A DNA stretch of 64,000 nt from Symbiodinium natans (lineage: Eukaryota; Sar; Dinophyceae; Suessiales; Symbiodiniaceae), in assembly GCA_905221605.1 (NCBI GenBank), contig CAJNDS010002351.1, forward strand, positions 42,501-106,500, read 5' to 3'. The notes beneath the pieces are model-generated. The model was not told the origin of the DNA. It ran no database searches and saw only the letters and a program-made list of their open reading frames with translations. Below are positions 42,784 to 53,323 of the stretch, piece after piece. A program made the translations under genes and the position numbers. Numbering within the stretch: position 1 is the first letter of the stretch; each line of letters begins with the position of its first letter.

Positions 42784-43554
42784 GGGTTGCTCGGGAGCCA
42801 GTACTGTACTTTCCAAGCTCAAAGGAGGCTGATTAACTCTGGGCGAGAAGGAGCAACGAGCTGAATCCTGTCCTGCTTTTTGTTTTAGAAAGACCCTCAG
42901 CCGCCTGAACCCTTAAGCCTACTTCCTAAGCCCTAAACCCTAAACCCGAAACCCTAAACCCTAAACCCTAAACCCTAAACCTCTGACCCAAAAACCTTCA
43001 AAGCCTTAAACCCCAAGGCCCTAAACCCGAAGCTTCGTGCGGTGCCAGTTTAGGGTGCAGGAGCTCAGGGCTTAGGGTTTCGGGCCTGGAGTTTAGGGTT
43101 TACCTTCAGTCCCAAACACCCTACTGGTCCTTGTAGGCCTTTCGTGCTCGAAGCCTCTGACTGGTAGATGTTGGGCTAGCCTAGGAACTCTCTGTGGGTT
43201 TAGGGTCTTAGACGGTCTGTGCTAACCTAGGAAATCTCTGTGAGTTTTTAGGATATTTTAGTGTTCAGGGCTTAGATTCGTGGCCTTCCACTGTTCCACT
43301 CCACTCTGAAGCATCATTCATGCCTGTACTTGCAGGGGTTTAGGGTTTAGGGTTTAGGGTTTAGGGTTTAGGGTTTAGGGTTGGTCTTCAACCTGCAAGC
43401 CTGAAAGTGCTCACCCCTTGCATGCACGAAGACCAAAGGATTAGAGACCCTAAACCCCAAAACCCCAAACCCTAAACCCCAAACCCCTAAACCCTAAACC
43501 CTAAACCCTAAACCCTAAACCCTAAACCCTAAACCCTAAACCCTAAACCCGAAG

Positions 43555-43607
43555 ATGTTGCAAGGCTTTCGCTTTGTGAAGCCAATGGTGCCTTTTCTTC
43601 TAGCTCG
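43555..43607 (+). CDS. Orphan exon before a family C cluster
   Basis: MLQGFRFVKPMVPFLLAR reads to a GA donor (CG|GACTCAGAG) that coincides with the left end of a family C element. Unidentified. Confidence 0.45.
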
Positions 43608-44079
43608 GACTCAGAGTCGGCCCTTGCTCCCCCTTTTTAGGGTTTAGGGTTTAGGGTTTAGGGTTTAGGGCTACTATGACTCAGAGTCGCCCTCGTTCCC
43701 CTTTCTTTAGGGTTTAGGGTTCCCTTTCAAGCCGCTTTCAACCAAAAAGGTACCCTGTTTTAATGGCAACCTTTATAAGGTTTAGGTTTAGGTTCCCTTA
43801 CACGCCCTTTTAAACCAAAAAGGTAACCTTTTTTCATGGCAACCTTTTTTAGGGTTTAGGTTTAGGTTCCCTTACTTTTGTTGTTAGGGTTTAGGCTCCC
43901 TTGCGAGCCCCCGAAAACCAAAAAGGTTCCCTCTTTTCATTCCTAGCAGAGTTTAGGGTTTCGGGCTACTAGGACCCAGAGCAGGCCCTTATTCCCAATG
44001 TTTATGGTTTAGGTTCCCTTACAAGCCCCTTTAAACCCCAAAAAGGTACCTCTTTTTATATTCCTAGGTTACTCCTAGG
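43608..44079. mobile_element. Cluster of four or five partial family C elements
   Basis: Left ends recur at about 43608, 43672 and 43965. The middle motif TTTAGGTTCCCTTAC followed by AACCAAAAAGGT recurs four times. One right end (CCTAGGTTACTCCTAGGTCTAG) closes the cluster. Heptamers separate the units. Confidence 0.7.
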
Positions 44080-45160
44080 TCTAGTCTGCGGTCTGAATCT
44101 CACTGTAAACACCCTCGATGGAGAGGGGCTGTTTTCAGATCGTTGTTGGGATTGGGGCGCGGGGAGGGTGGGGTTGGGGTTTAGGTTTTAGGATTCAGGG
44201 TTTAGGGTTGTTCGTTGTTCTTCTGTAAGTATCTTTCTGTCTACGGCTCTTGCAGGTTATGCAACTAAACCCTAAGCCAAACCCCTGGCCCTAATCCCAC
44301 AGCCCTCAACCTGAAGTACCAGAAATAAGGTGGGACCCAACCCTGCCAACCCTACCACTTGAGGAACAAGACCCTCAAACGCGAAATCCCAAACCCTAAG
44401 CCCTAAACCCCCCAAACTCTGAATGGAGCTCTAGACACAACAGTTATAGGGTCCTTAAGGGAGGGCGGTTTATGGGGAGTAGGCACCTAGAAACGCTTAG
44501 GAAGATTTAGGGAGTAGTGGTATGAGGCAGCATTATGAGACGCTACCTCGAACCCTAAGGTTGCAGCCTTGGGTCTGGGGGCCCTGTTGAAAGACCCTCT
44601 AAGGGAATACAAGGGCCATATTAGGACTTTATTATTGGAAACCTTTAGGGGTGCATTCTTAGGGTGCGAGTTTTATCCCCTTGAGAGAAGTAAGGTAACC
44701 CTGAGCATGTGCCTTGAACACCCTGCCCTGGGAGGATCCAGAAAGGAGAGCCCCCCAAATAGCACCCTAAACTCCTATTCTGGGTGGGTGTTGCTTTAAA
44801 GCCCCTTGAAAATTATTCATGAATAGGTTCCCTTAAAAAAAGGAAAAAAAAGGAAAATTTAAAATGATCCCAAAGCAACACCCAGCATTGGATCCCTGAA
44901 GGATCCTCGCAGGGGTCTGTATGTACATAGGGCGGTTTAGGGTTTAGGGTTTAGGGTTTAGGGCTTAGGGTTTAGAGTTTAGGCCTGACATGGCAGGGTG
45001 CCTATAAAAGAGGCTTGGGGCAGCAGGGTAATGTGTTCTGGCTGTAGGGAGTTTGACCCCAAGCTTGCCCCTGGGGTCTTGGTGTCTAGGGTTTACGTAG
45101 TCCGATCAACCCTAAACCTAAGCTCTAAACCCTAATCCCTAAACCCAGGGCTTAGTCCGG
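44080..45160. other. Spacer with family K element
   Basis: The frame at 44569-44799 overlaps the family K left end and shows no family. Short TTTAGGG runs lie at 44938-44975. Confidence 0.55.
44725..44920. mobile_element. Family K element without telomeric array
   Basis: CTGGGAGGATCCAGAAAGG at the left and GGATCCTCGCAGGGGTCTG at the right. The inner arms GGTGGGTGTTGCTTT and AAAGCAACACCCAG are also inverted. It is an unexpanded reference for 24819 and 46690. Confidence 0.7.
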
Positions 45161-45262
45161 ATGTTTGGCCAAGGCCGGCGGAAGGAGCTTTCTTCCTTTG
45201 CTTGCACGCCTACCTGGATGAACCACGGTGGCATCCAAGCAAAGCAAAGACCGACCATACAG
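45161..45262 (+). CDS. Possible first exon, unidentified
   Basis: MFGQGRRKELSSFACTPTWM continues NHGGIQAKQRPTIQ, then telomeric units. A family C-like fragment follows at 45298. Confidence 0.4.
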
Positions 45263-46480
45263 GGCTTCGGGTTTAGGGGTTTAGGGTTTAGGGGCCTTCT
45301 TCCCTTTGTTTATGGCTTTGGTTTAGCTTCCCTTATAAACCCCTAAACCCTATCTTGCTAACGCCCAGAGTGCGCCGGTGCCCCTGGAAGGTGCACTGCA
45401 ACCTTAGGGTCCGGCTAAGGGCCTAAGGGTTTAGGGTTTAGGGTTCAGGGTTTAGGGTTTAGGTTTAGGAGCTCGTGGACCCTAAACCCCGAAAACCTCG
45501 TGCTTAAGGCTTAGCTCTAAGGTTCAGAAAAATGGTAAACTTTTAGGGTATCTCGGATTTCGAATCTGTTTTGAATCGGTTCAAGGATTTGAGGGCCTTC
45601 AGAGTTTGGGGCTGTTGGGTGGGGGTGCTTTGGCTGTGTCGGACTGTGGTTGAGGGTTTAGGGTTTTGGGTGGTCCGCAAGGGAAAGTGTTGCAGGGGTA
45701 CCTCATACCATTTTTTACAGAACTTTCCAAGATGCAGCCCAGGCTTCTCTTCTGGGGGTTGACGATCATTGCTTGTGGAGTTCTTGGTGAAGCAGTTGAA
45801 GAAGTTGGTTTCCTGCAATAGTTGGTTCATCTGTAACCGTTAGTTCAGGGTTTAGGGCTTAGGGTTCACCCTAAACCCTAAACCCCAAACCCCCAACCCC
45901 TAAACCCCCCCAACCCCCCCCCCCCCCCCCCCCCCAAAGAAAGGGAACCAAAGGTGGGCTCGGAACTCTTGAAAGTAAATCTCGAGGCCTTCGACCCCCC
46001 AAACACCTGCAGCCTTGGATCCCTCAAAGCGCTGAATACTTGAATCCAGGGCTTAGGGTTTCGGGTTTAGGGTTTAGGGTAACCTTTTGAAACCCTCAAA
46101 GCCTCTGAAGCCTATGAAGCCCCTTTTTAGCCGAGGGATTTCGGACCCTCAATTGCCTAAAGCCAGAAAACCCTCAAGCCCCAACACTCCCCAAACCCGT
46201 AAACCCCAAACCCCGAACCCCAAGCTCTTCACCCCCCCGAAAATCCCTGCAGCCCCCAGCCCCTAAAACCCCTCAAAAGCTCCCAAAACTCTAGCGTAAA
46301 GCCATTAAACCTTAAGCCCTACACCCTGAACCCTAAAACCCTAAAGCCCCAAAACCCTAAAGCCCCAAAACCCTAAAACCATCAAAACCCTAAACCCTAA
46401 AAAAAACCCTAAACCCTAAACCCCAAACCCTAAACCCCAAACCCCCCTGAAAAGCCCGGAACTTGATGCATCCCCGATGC
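45263..46480. other. Spacer and C-rich arrays
   Basis: A poly-C run at about 45907-45935 and C-rich CCCTAAA-like runs (46320-46440). The frames at 45543-45830 and 45571-45762 are mutual antisense and neither shows a motif. Confidence 0.55.
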
Positions 46481-46487
46481 CGCCGAG

Positions 46488-46538
46488 GTGTCCTTCCCGC
46501 AGCAGACGCACCTCAACGGTCGAGCCGGGGGCTTTCAT
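46488..46538 (+). CDS. Orphan exon, unidentified
   Basis: After CCGAG|G it reads VSFPQQTHLNGRAGGFH, followed by TTTAGGG units. Confidence 0.4.
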
Positions 46539-46689
46539 CCAAGCTTTAGGGTTTAGGGTTTAGGGTTTAGGGTTCAGGGTTTAGGGTTCAGGGTTTAGGG
46601 TTTAGGGTTTAGGGTTGTAGGGTTTTCGGGTTTGGGGTAGCAGCTCGGGAGTGGCAGATGTGCGTGTCGCAGTGTAGTTGATGTTGCAG

Positions 46690-46876
46690 ACCCAGAATCC
46701 AGGGAGGATCCAAAAAGTAGATCCCCTTAGGGGTTTAGGTTTAGGGTTTAGGGTTTAGGGTTTAGGGTTTAGGGTTTAGTAGATCCCTAAGGGTTCCTAA
46801 AACTGACCCAATCGTAGTATAGGGAACTATTTGGGGGTTCTACTTTGTGAATCCTTGCAGGGGTCTGGGGAAAAAG
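46690..46876. mobile_element. Family K element with TTTAGGG array
   Basis: The left end GGAGGATCCAAAAAGTAGATC and the right end CTACTTTGTGAATCCTTGCA with GGGGTCTGGG enclose about seven TTTAGGG units (46733-46780). TAGATCCCTAAGG-type sequence borders the array on both sides. Confidence 0.75.
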
Positions 46877-47004
46877 TTGCAGCGTAAGTCGTTGAGCATT
46901 GCAATCGGCGGCAGGGAGCCTGGACTTGCCAATTTGCATGGGTAGTTCTCGACATTCGGGTCCCTGTTGCTGTCCTTCTTCTACGAGTGCCGTAATTACT
47001 AATT

Positions 47005-47044
47005 TATGTATGTATGTATGTATGTATGTATGTATGTATGTATG
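47005..47044 (+). repeat. TATG tetranucleotide microsatellite
   Basis: Nine or ten TATG units. Confidence 0.95.
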
Positions 47045-47476
47045 CACTTCTATATAGGACCCGCCCAAAGATCGGGCCCTACTTTTGCACACTACCCACA
47101 TCAATTCCCGCACTGTCTTCTGCGACATACGAGCATGGCACAGATTCCGCTTCCCAATTCGGGACCCACCCCAGGCTGGGCTGAGGGTTTAGGGTTTAGG
47201 GTTTTGGGTTTGCCGCAAGTCACGCACACTTCTTCCTTTTAGGGTTTCGGCCCAAACTCATAAAAATGAAAGATTAAGATTATCAGCCAAAAGGGTTTTA
47301 GGGGGGTCCCAGAAGGGAGTCCCAGTACAAAGTGTCTCAGGAGGGTTCAGGAGATTCCCAGCAGCAGGGGTGGGGGCCAGGTCCCGAGAAGAAGGCTTGG
47401 GGTTTTAGGGTTTAGGGTTTAGGGTTTAGGGTTTAGGGTTAGGGTTAGGGTTTAGGGTTTAGGGTTTAGGGTTTCC

Positions 47477-47518
47477 ATGTACGCCTTTATCGTGCAGTCG
47501 GTCACGGCGAGATGCCCG
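47477..47518 (+). CDS. Orphan exon, unidentified
   Basis: MYAFIVQSVTARCP follows a TTTAGGG array directly. Short and unidentified. Confidence 0.35.
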
Positions 47519-48156
47519 AACCCCCAAGCCCTAAATCAAAACGGTTTCCGGGCTGTTGCAGTTTTGCAACCGCCATAGGATTCCTAGATTTCCTAAGCCT
47601 TATAAACCCCAAGCCCAGCAACCCTAAACCCTAAACCCAAAAGACCGAAGTCCTAAACCCCAACAACGAAACCTTTATTCCGAGAGGTCAGTTTCACTGA
47701 GGCTTAAGCCCCAGGGCATTTCACTTCACACTGGTTTGTCACATCTTGAAAAGTATGGTTTATGGTTTAGGGTCCAGGCGTTTAGGGTTTAGAATACCCT
47801 AAACCCCAAAACCCTAAACCCTAAACCCTAAACCCTACGTACTTTAAAGTCCAAGTATGTGCTCCGGAGTTTGGGTGTTCGGACTCTTAGGTAAAAGTCC
47901 AAAGCTTCTGAGGTCTCACTTTGGGGCAGAATGACCTTACGTAGCACTAAACCCTAAACCCTAAACCCTAAACCCTAAACCCTACACCCTAAACTGCTTT
48001 TGGGGTCTTCTTTTAAGGGTGCCTTACTATCATAGGACCCAACCCACCTACAGGTTTTTGGGACAATTTCGAGCCTTCAATGTTTAGGGCTTATAGGGAT
48101 TCTAACCCTAAACCCTAAACCCTAAACCCTAGGGTTTAGGGCGTCTGTCGGCTCAG

Positions 48157-48246
48157 GCTGTCCGCGCGCTTTGTGCATTGCATGTTGCCGATCACGTGCT
48201 CAAGGCTCGAGCTTCTGGGGTGGCTTTCGATACTCTCGCTCGAAAT
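48157..48246 (+). CDS. Orphan exon, unidentified
   Basis: After CTCAG|G it reads AVRALCALHVADHVLKARAS and then GVAFDTLARN to a GT donor (AAT|GTGTTTAGGG) contributed by a telomeric-like unit. Thirty codons of phase 0, with strong alternation of hydrophobic residues and an Ala-rich helical character. Confidence 0.6.
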
Positions 48247-48261
48247 GTGTTTAGGGTTTAG

Positions 48262-48362
48262 GGTGGGGGTTTACGAAAATGAAGGACGCCGAACATAGAC
48301 CCCCAAATAGCAGGCTTCCCTTACAATAAAGGCACTCGTAATTTCGGAAATCCCCAAATGTG
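48262..48362. mobile_element. Family F element
   Basis: GTGGGGGTTTACGAAAATG at the left, AATTTCGGAAATCCCC inverted at the right, with AATAGCAGGCTTCCCTTAC inside. The clearest copy of the family. Confidence 0.55.
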
Positions 48363-49317
48363 TTTTGGGTGAAGGTTTTGGGGCTTTAGGGTTGAAGCTT
48401 CTCGGGGTCTTTGAAGCAGAGAAGGGAATAACCCTCTCATGGAAGCGTGGACGTACCAAAAGGGTGAGGCCCCCATCTCGATACTGCATTCCCCGAAGCT
48501 TACTGGGCGCCCTAGCCAATCCCCTATAAGGAGACATAGGGAGCGCCTTCTCTTCCTTATTATTTGCAAGGGTGATACAAGGGTGCATAAGGTACCTAAG
48601 TCCCTGTTTCCTTACCATGAACTAGAAGGCTAAAGCGGGGTTCTAGATCCGATGCCTTCGGGGTCGTGGTAAGTGGATCCTGTACCGACAAGTCCGACAT
48701 TCTGCAGCTTTAGTAGTGTCTAGGGTTCATGGGTTTTTGGGTTCCTGTGGCTTGGGATATCTCGATGATCCTCAAAAGGGTTCCTCATACAGGTCATATA
48801 GGGTTATATAGGAGGCCTTACCCGATTCTTCACCAAGCTGCCAGAACCTTTGCTTGTCCAAGCCCCTGAGCAGTTGTCGTCCGAGAAGTAGCCCTTGCTA
48901 TCCCCCTAAACCCTAAACCCTAAACCCTAAACTGCTGAACCCTCACCGCAAATTCTCCGAACCATGCTCCCAAACTCCAGACTCTTAAACCCTAAACTTC
49001 CCACACATAAGCCATAAACCCTAAACCATTTTTGTCTTCAGGAAACCCCAAAACCCTAAACCCCGAGTTATAGGTACAGCCCTGAAACGCTCGACCATGG
49101 CTTCGGTCGTTTTCCTTTTTCTGCATTTTTGCCGGCTCAGGGAGAACATCGTGTTGGTTCCGCTCCCGGCACGCCCACCTAGTGCTCTTCTTGCTGCGTG
49201 CCTTAGGGCTCCTGCGGTCATCCAGTGCAGGTTCTAGGGTTGCAAGAGGACGTGTGTAGTGCGTTCACAGTCATCGTAGTTCGGACAAATTCCTGCTGTA
49301 CATTGTCTGTACTAATG

Positions 49318-49415
49318 GATCTAGGATGAAAAAATGTCCGTTATTCCTTTTCTTAGGGTGCAGGTTCCCGCTACCCAAAAAGGCTCCCTGTTTATTCCTA
49401 GGTTACTCTTGGGTC
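49318..49415. mobile_element. Family C element
   Basis: ATCTAGGATGAAAAAATGTCC at a diverged left end, GGTTCCCGCTACCCAAAAAGG inside, TTCCTAGGTTACTCTTGGG at the right. Confidence 0.6.
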
Positions 49416-49964
49416 ACCCTAGACCCTTCACCCTAAACCCTTATTGTTCCTGGGTCTAGGTATCGTAGTCTCCCAACTGAAGGTGTGCGGGCCCGAAACA
49501 TTGGCTTGCAACGCTCGACAGACTGTGACAGGCATGCTTTATTCAGGGTTTAGGGTTTAAAGGTTTAGGGTTTAAAGGTTTAGAGTTTACGGTTTAGGGT
49601 TTAGGGTTTAGGGGCTGCTCAACAGTCGCTCTCCATTCAGAGTAGCCGAAAACACGGCTGAAAGTGCCGCGTGGGGACAGGGCTTAGGGTTCAGGGCGCC
49701 TAAATACAAACCTAAACGCCAAAGCCGTAAGGTTTCGGTACAAGCGTGCTGCGGCGGTGGTGTGCCAGAATGCTTCCGATGAAGATGCATGTGGCAGCAG
49801 CCCTACAGATCGCATTCAGGTTGACTTTCAGGTAACTTCCTTTGCTGCACACATCACCCCTGCAGCTGCCCCAAGTACAGTCATACTACTCTTAGAGTTT
49901 AGTCAGAATACACTTAGAATCCGAGCATTACAGGTGTTCTCTGTAGATTTGCCTCAGACTCGCA

Positions 49965-50646
49965 ATGTCGTTTAGCTTCCGGTTGGCACGGGAAACAAAC
50001 GATCAGCTGTCTGAAGCGAGCGCGGATGTGGTGGCGGCCCTGGATGCAGAGGAAAAGGCCTGGCTCCTTCGTGCCGCAGCGCGTTTTCAGCAAGTTACCG
50101 CAGCCTGGAAGCCAAGCGGTACCCTTTGCCCCCCTTTTTTTTGTTTTGGGAGGGGTTGTAGGGTTCCCTTTGTCAAGTAGCCCACCACCCAAAAAAGTGC
50201 CCTTATGATGGTACGCTGGCTGGGCTACCAAGGCAGTGAAGACGCTGCTCGTCGCGCGAGCGTCGGCGAATCAGGTGACCCGCCATCATACTGGAGGCGC
50301 ATTCAGCGCCCTGCACGAAGCCTGCCGCTGCAACACCGAAGTCGACATCCTCCAATTGATGTTGCTCGGTCGGCCTTCGGGACATGTTGAGTATTTCCCC
50401 TTATTGGGTTTAAGAGGACCATCTCGTCATATTCTCTTTTCAGAGGACCCTGTTTAATTCGGAATCTGTTTCCCTCATTGGGTTTAAGAGAACCCGAATT
50501 TTAGGAATATTTTTCAGAGGTCTTTTAAGGGCGATCCTAGGTTGGAATCAAGAGGCGATCCGGAGCTGAAGACGCATTGCAAAGCAAATCGCAGGACCGC
50601 CCTGGAAGTTGCAGAGGCCGAAGGCCACGTGAATCTGGTCCCTTAG
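49965..50646 (+). CDS. Ankyrin-repeat protein, paralogue 1 (three exons, 122 aa)
   Basis: Exons are 49965-50099, 50233-50360 and 50541-50646. The product starts MSFSFRLARETNDQLSEAS, has the block EEKAWLLRAAARFQQVTAVK, an ankyrin-like unit with HTGGAFSALHEACRCN, and ends RRTALEVAEAEGHVNLVP. It is a tandem paralogue of 50764-51882. Intron 1 is a family B introner (GC-AG, GCAG duplicated); intron 2 is a family D introner (GT-AG, GTTG duplicated). The paralogue has neither. Ankyrin units bind proteins; no partner is suggested. The stop TAG at 50644-50646 could instead be skipped by a GT-AG intron (50638-50763), making one long gene of both copies. Confidence 0.75.
50100..50232 (+). mobile_element. 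Family B introner in ankyrin paralogue 1 (GC-AG)
   Basis: GCAG is present at both borders (50100, 50233). Element ends CCTGGAAGCCAAGCGGTACC and GGCTGGGCTACCAAG. Removal restores FQQVTA-VKTLL, matching the uninterrupted YNQVSAAKALL of the paralogue. Confidence 0.88.
50361..50540 (+). mobile_element. Family D introner in ankyrin paralogue 1 (GT-AG)
   Basis: GTTG is present at both borders. Ends are CTCGGTCGGCCTTCGGGACA and GCGATCCTAG. Removal gives QLMLESRGDPELKTH, which aligns residue for residue with QLLLQARADTNIKAH of the paralogue. Interior TTGGGTTTAAGAG occurs twice. Confidence 0.85.
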
Positions 50647-50763
50647 TAGCTGAGTGAGCACACGTTACACCTTTTTAGGATACTATATAATCCCCTATAG
50701 AACTGAAAGTGTACACTTTTTTTGGAGCTTATGAACTCAGCAACTAAGGTCCGGTTCTTGCAG

Positions 50764-51882
50764 GAATCTTCCACGACGTCTCTGGGAATTGCGGGAAGCG
50801 TTGGAAGCAAGGCCGCGCCTACTATGCCCATGCCGTCGCAGGAGGCTGGCTCTGGCTCTGTTCCGACGGCTAGTTTCCGGCAAACGCGCCAAGTTCTTGA
50901 GCACGTGACTGAGGAGGACGCTGCTGTCTTGGTGGCTTTGGGCGCCGAGGAAAGAGCATGGATGCTGCGTGTGGCAGCGGGATACAACCAAGTGTCCGCA
51001 GCTAAGGCGTTGCTTTGTGCCCGAGCTTCGGTCGATCACGTTACGCGACACTCTACCGGAGGTGTATTCAACGCCTTGCACGGGGCCTGCATGTGGAATG
51101 CTAGCACGGAGATGGTGCAGCTGCTTTTGCAAGCTCGAGCAGATACAAACATCAAGGCCCACTACAGAGGCCAGCCAAGGACCGCCTTGCAAATTCCCCC
51201 CCCCCCCCCCCGGTTCTTAGTAGGGAATGAAGTAGAGCCTTATATATACCCTTTAAGGGGCTCTACAGGGCTCTAATTCCCTTCATCCTTTTAGGGGATT
51301 ACATAGGCTCTAATTCCCTCATTCCCTACACAAGGACCGCCTTGCAAATTGCTGCAGTCAACCGCCACGACGACTTGGTGCAGTGCTTCCCGGATGCGCG
51401 CTGGGCCCGGCCTTCCGGGTCAGGGCCAGCTGCGGCTGCGTGGTCCTGGGAATCTAGGCAGGCCTTCAGGGATACTTTGTATGTTCCCCCATTGTGTTTC
51501 CAGGGATGAGGGTTTAGGGTTTAGAGTTTTAGGGTTTAGGGTTTAGAGGTTAGGGGTTAGGGGTTAGGGATTTTTCAGAGGTCTTCACGGGCCATCCTAG
51601 GAATCCTCAGCCCAGCATGCTTGGTCTGCAACAGGGCCGCAGTCCTGGAACTCCAGTGCAGATACCTGGGGCGGCTACAGCCAGTGGTCTTGGCCACGGG
51701 CGGAAGGGAAGGAGGCTTCAACTTGGCCATCCCCAGAAGATGCCAGGGAAACCCTTGGAAGATTGTTTGCTTTCATTCCCGTGGAATGGGGTTCAGAGGG
51801 TTCATGTGCAAGAAGATTTGTCCGAGCCCTAAACCCTAAACCCTTAACCCCAAACCTTATAACACTAAACCCTAAACCCTAA
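50764..51882 (+). CDS. Ankyrin-repeat protein, paralogue 2 (exons 50764-51179, 51335-51449, 51601-51882)
   Basis: The N-terminal part follows TTGCAG|G, or the frame may start at 50731. It contains the same EERAWMLRVAAGYNQ block as paralogue 1, then HSTGGVFNALHGACMWN, EMVQLLLQARADTN and, after splicing, RTALQIAAVNRHDDLVQ, a good ankyrin signature. The C-terminal tail is unusual: Trp/Ser-rich, with WSW, HAWSATGPQSWN and WGGYSQWSWPRAEG. It ends in a stop within a CCCTAAA array (51880-51882), so the true end may be lost. The two introns are a family I element (GA-AG) and a family D element (GA-AG). Spliced length from 50764 is about 270 residues. Confidence 0.72.
51180..51334 (+). mobile_element. 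Family I introner in ankyrin paralogue 2 (GA-AG, 20-bp duplication)
   Basis: CAAGGACCGCCTTGCAAATT occurs at 51176-51195 and 51331-51350. Between them are a C-run and a family I element (TTCTTAGTAGGGAATGA to TCATTCCCTACA). Splicing GA to AAG|G leaves one copy and reads RTALQIAAVN. Confidence 0.85.
51450..51600 (+). mobile_element. Family D introner with telomeric units (GA-AG)
   Basis: GAATC is duplicated at the borders. Ends are CTAGGCAGGCCTTCAGGGAT and ACGGGCCATCCTAG. TTTAGGG and GGGGTTA units fill the centre (51508-51570). Removal joins WSW to ESSAQHAWS in phase 0. Confidence 0.8.
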
Positions 51883-52090
51883 ACCCTAAACCCTAAACCC
51901 TAAACCCTAAACCCTAAACCCTAAACCCTAAACCCTAAACCTAACCCTAAACCCTAAACCCTAAACCCTAAACCCTAAACCCTAAACCCTAAACCCTAAA
52001 CCCTAAACCCTAAACCCTAAACCCTAAACCCTAAACCCTAAACCCTAAACCCTAAACCCTAAACCCTAAACCCTAAACCCTAAACCCCAA
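51829..52090 (-). repeat. Longest CCCTAAA array in the window
   Basis: About 35 units with few interruptions, ending the ankyrin tail frame. Confidence 0.95.
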
Positions 52091-53320
52091 CCCCGGCTTT
52101 TTCTATTTGGGGCCATCCAAGGATGGTTCTGCGGCTGCCTTTCAACCATCGTCGCCCTCCGTCCGTCCGACGGAGACATCAAGCGGGACGCAGTGGTGGA
52201 ACTGTGGTAGCTAAGTCTGGTACCCTTTAACCCTAAACCCTAAACCCTAAACCCTAAACCCTAAACCCTAAACCTTCTGAGTGGGTTTATAGGGGTTTGT
52301 AGGGAGCTGTGGTAGCCCAGAGGTAACCCTTTTGCCCTTTTGGGCTTTTAGGGTTAATGGGGTTTATAGGGCTTTCGGGTTTTGTAAGTTTCATCGGGTT
52401 TATAGGGTTTATAAGTTCTACAGGATGTATAGGGTTGTAGTGTTTATAGGGTCTATAGGGAACAGGGAACAGAGGTTTATAGGGTTCGTACGTTTTAGGG
52501 AGTAATATGAACCATCAGCAAATACCAAGGAACTATGGCTCCAGCGACGGATGGCAGTCTAAAGAGGCAGGCTGGCTTGCACAGAGCTACCCAGACCTCG
52601 CCTTAGTCCCTATGCTGCCCTAAACCCTAACTCATAGACATGAGTCTTAAACCCTGGTGATCCCCTAAGCCTTATATGAGCCCAAGGCTCCAAGCCCTGC
52701 ACTCAAGAACTCTAAACCCTAAACCCCAAGCCCCACACCCTAAACCCTAAACCCCAAACCCTAAACCCAAATCAAAAACCCTAAAAGGTTCACAGGCCAG
52801 GTTTCGGAGCTCTCAAGACTACTCCTGCGCCCTCAACCTCAACCCTTAGCCCCACAACGTTTAGGGTTACCCAAGAAGGGCCCATTGTTTTGAACAGGCC
52901 CCTTGCAGCTCTCTGGGGGTTTGAGGGGTACTGGGGTGGCAGGGTTTAGGGTTTATGGTTTGGGGTTTAGGGATTAAAGTTTAGGGTTTAGGGTTTAGGG
53001 TTTAGGGTTTAGGGTTTAGGGTTTAGGGTTTAGGGTTTAGGGTTTAGGGTTTAGGGGCCTAGGGGCCTAGGGGCATTCTCCCCCATTGCTGAAGCAAGTT
53101 GGACGGCCTAGGCGAGCTCTTTCCAAGACGCCACGGCCATGAACTCTTCAGCCAGAAGCGCATCTGACACCAGGCCCATGCAACGTTCCCGATCTCCAAC
53201 CGCGCAACTTTGTCATTAGGGTTTAGAGTTTAGGGTTTAGGCTTTAGTGGGGTAACATTTTGCATTGTTAAGGGTACTTGATCGCAATAAGGAATAGATA
53301 GTTAAACACTATCCCAACCA
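52091..53320. other. Spacer with family B fragments and arrays
   Basis: Two family B left-end fragments (GTGGTAGCTAAGTCTGGTACC at 52204 and GTGGTAGCCCAGAGGTAACC at 52309) are separated by CCCTAAA units. A TTTAGGG array lies at 52940-53057. The unique piece 52095-52205 has no clear frame. Confidence 0.6.
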
Positions 53321-53323
53321 TGA

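Larger units (their letters stand above)
41920..43550. other. Elements and short arrays
   Basis: It contains a small palindrome (42149-42211), a doubled GTCGGCACGCCGGC motif (42505-42535), the nested B/A element (42554-42783), a TTTAGGG run (43338-43380) and a CCCTAAA run (43480-43550). No gene recognised. Confidence 0.6.
48250..49960. other. Elements, short arrays and spacer
   Basis: Family F (48262) and C (49318) elements, CCCTAAA units at 48905-48930, TTTAGGG units at 49545-49610. Frames at 48271-48633 overlap the family F element on both strands. At 49740-49835 a segment ends in an ordinary donor (CAG|GTAACT) and may be an exon upstream of the ankyrin genes. Confidence 0.55.

Noticed and set aside
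50643-51192. Minus-strand frames opposite the ankyrin genes (114 and 151 aa)
   Set aside because: They are shadows of the well-supported plus-strand ankyrin frame.
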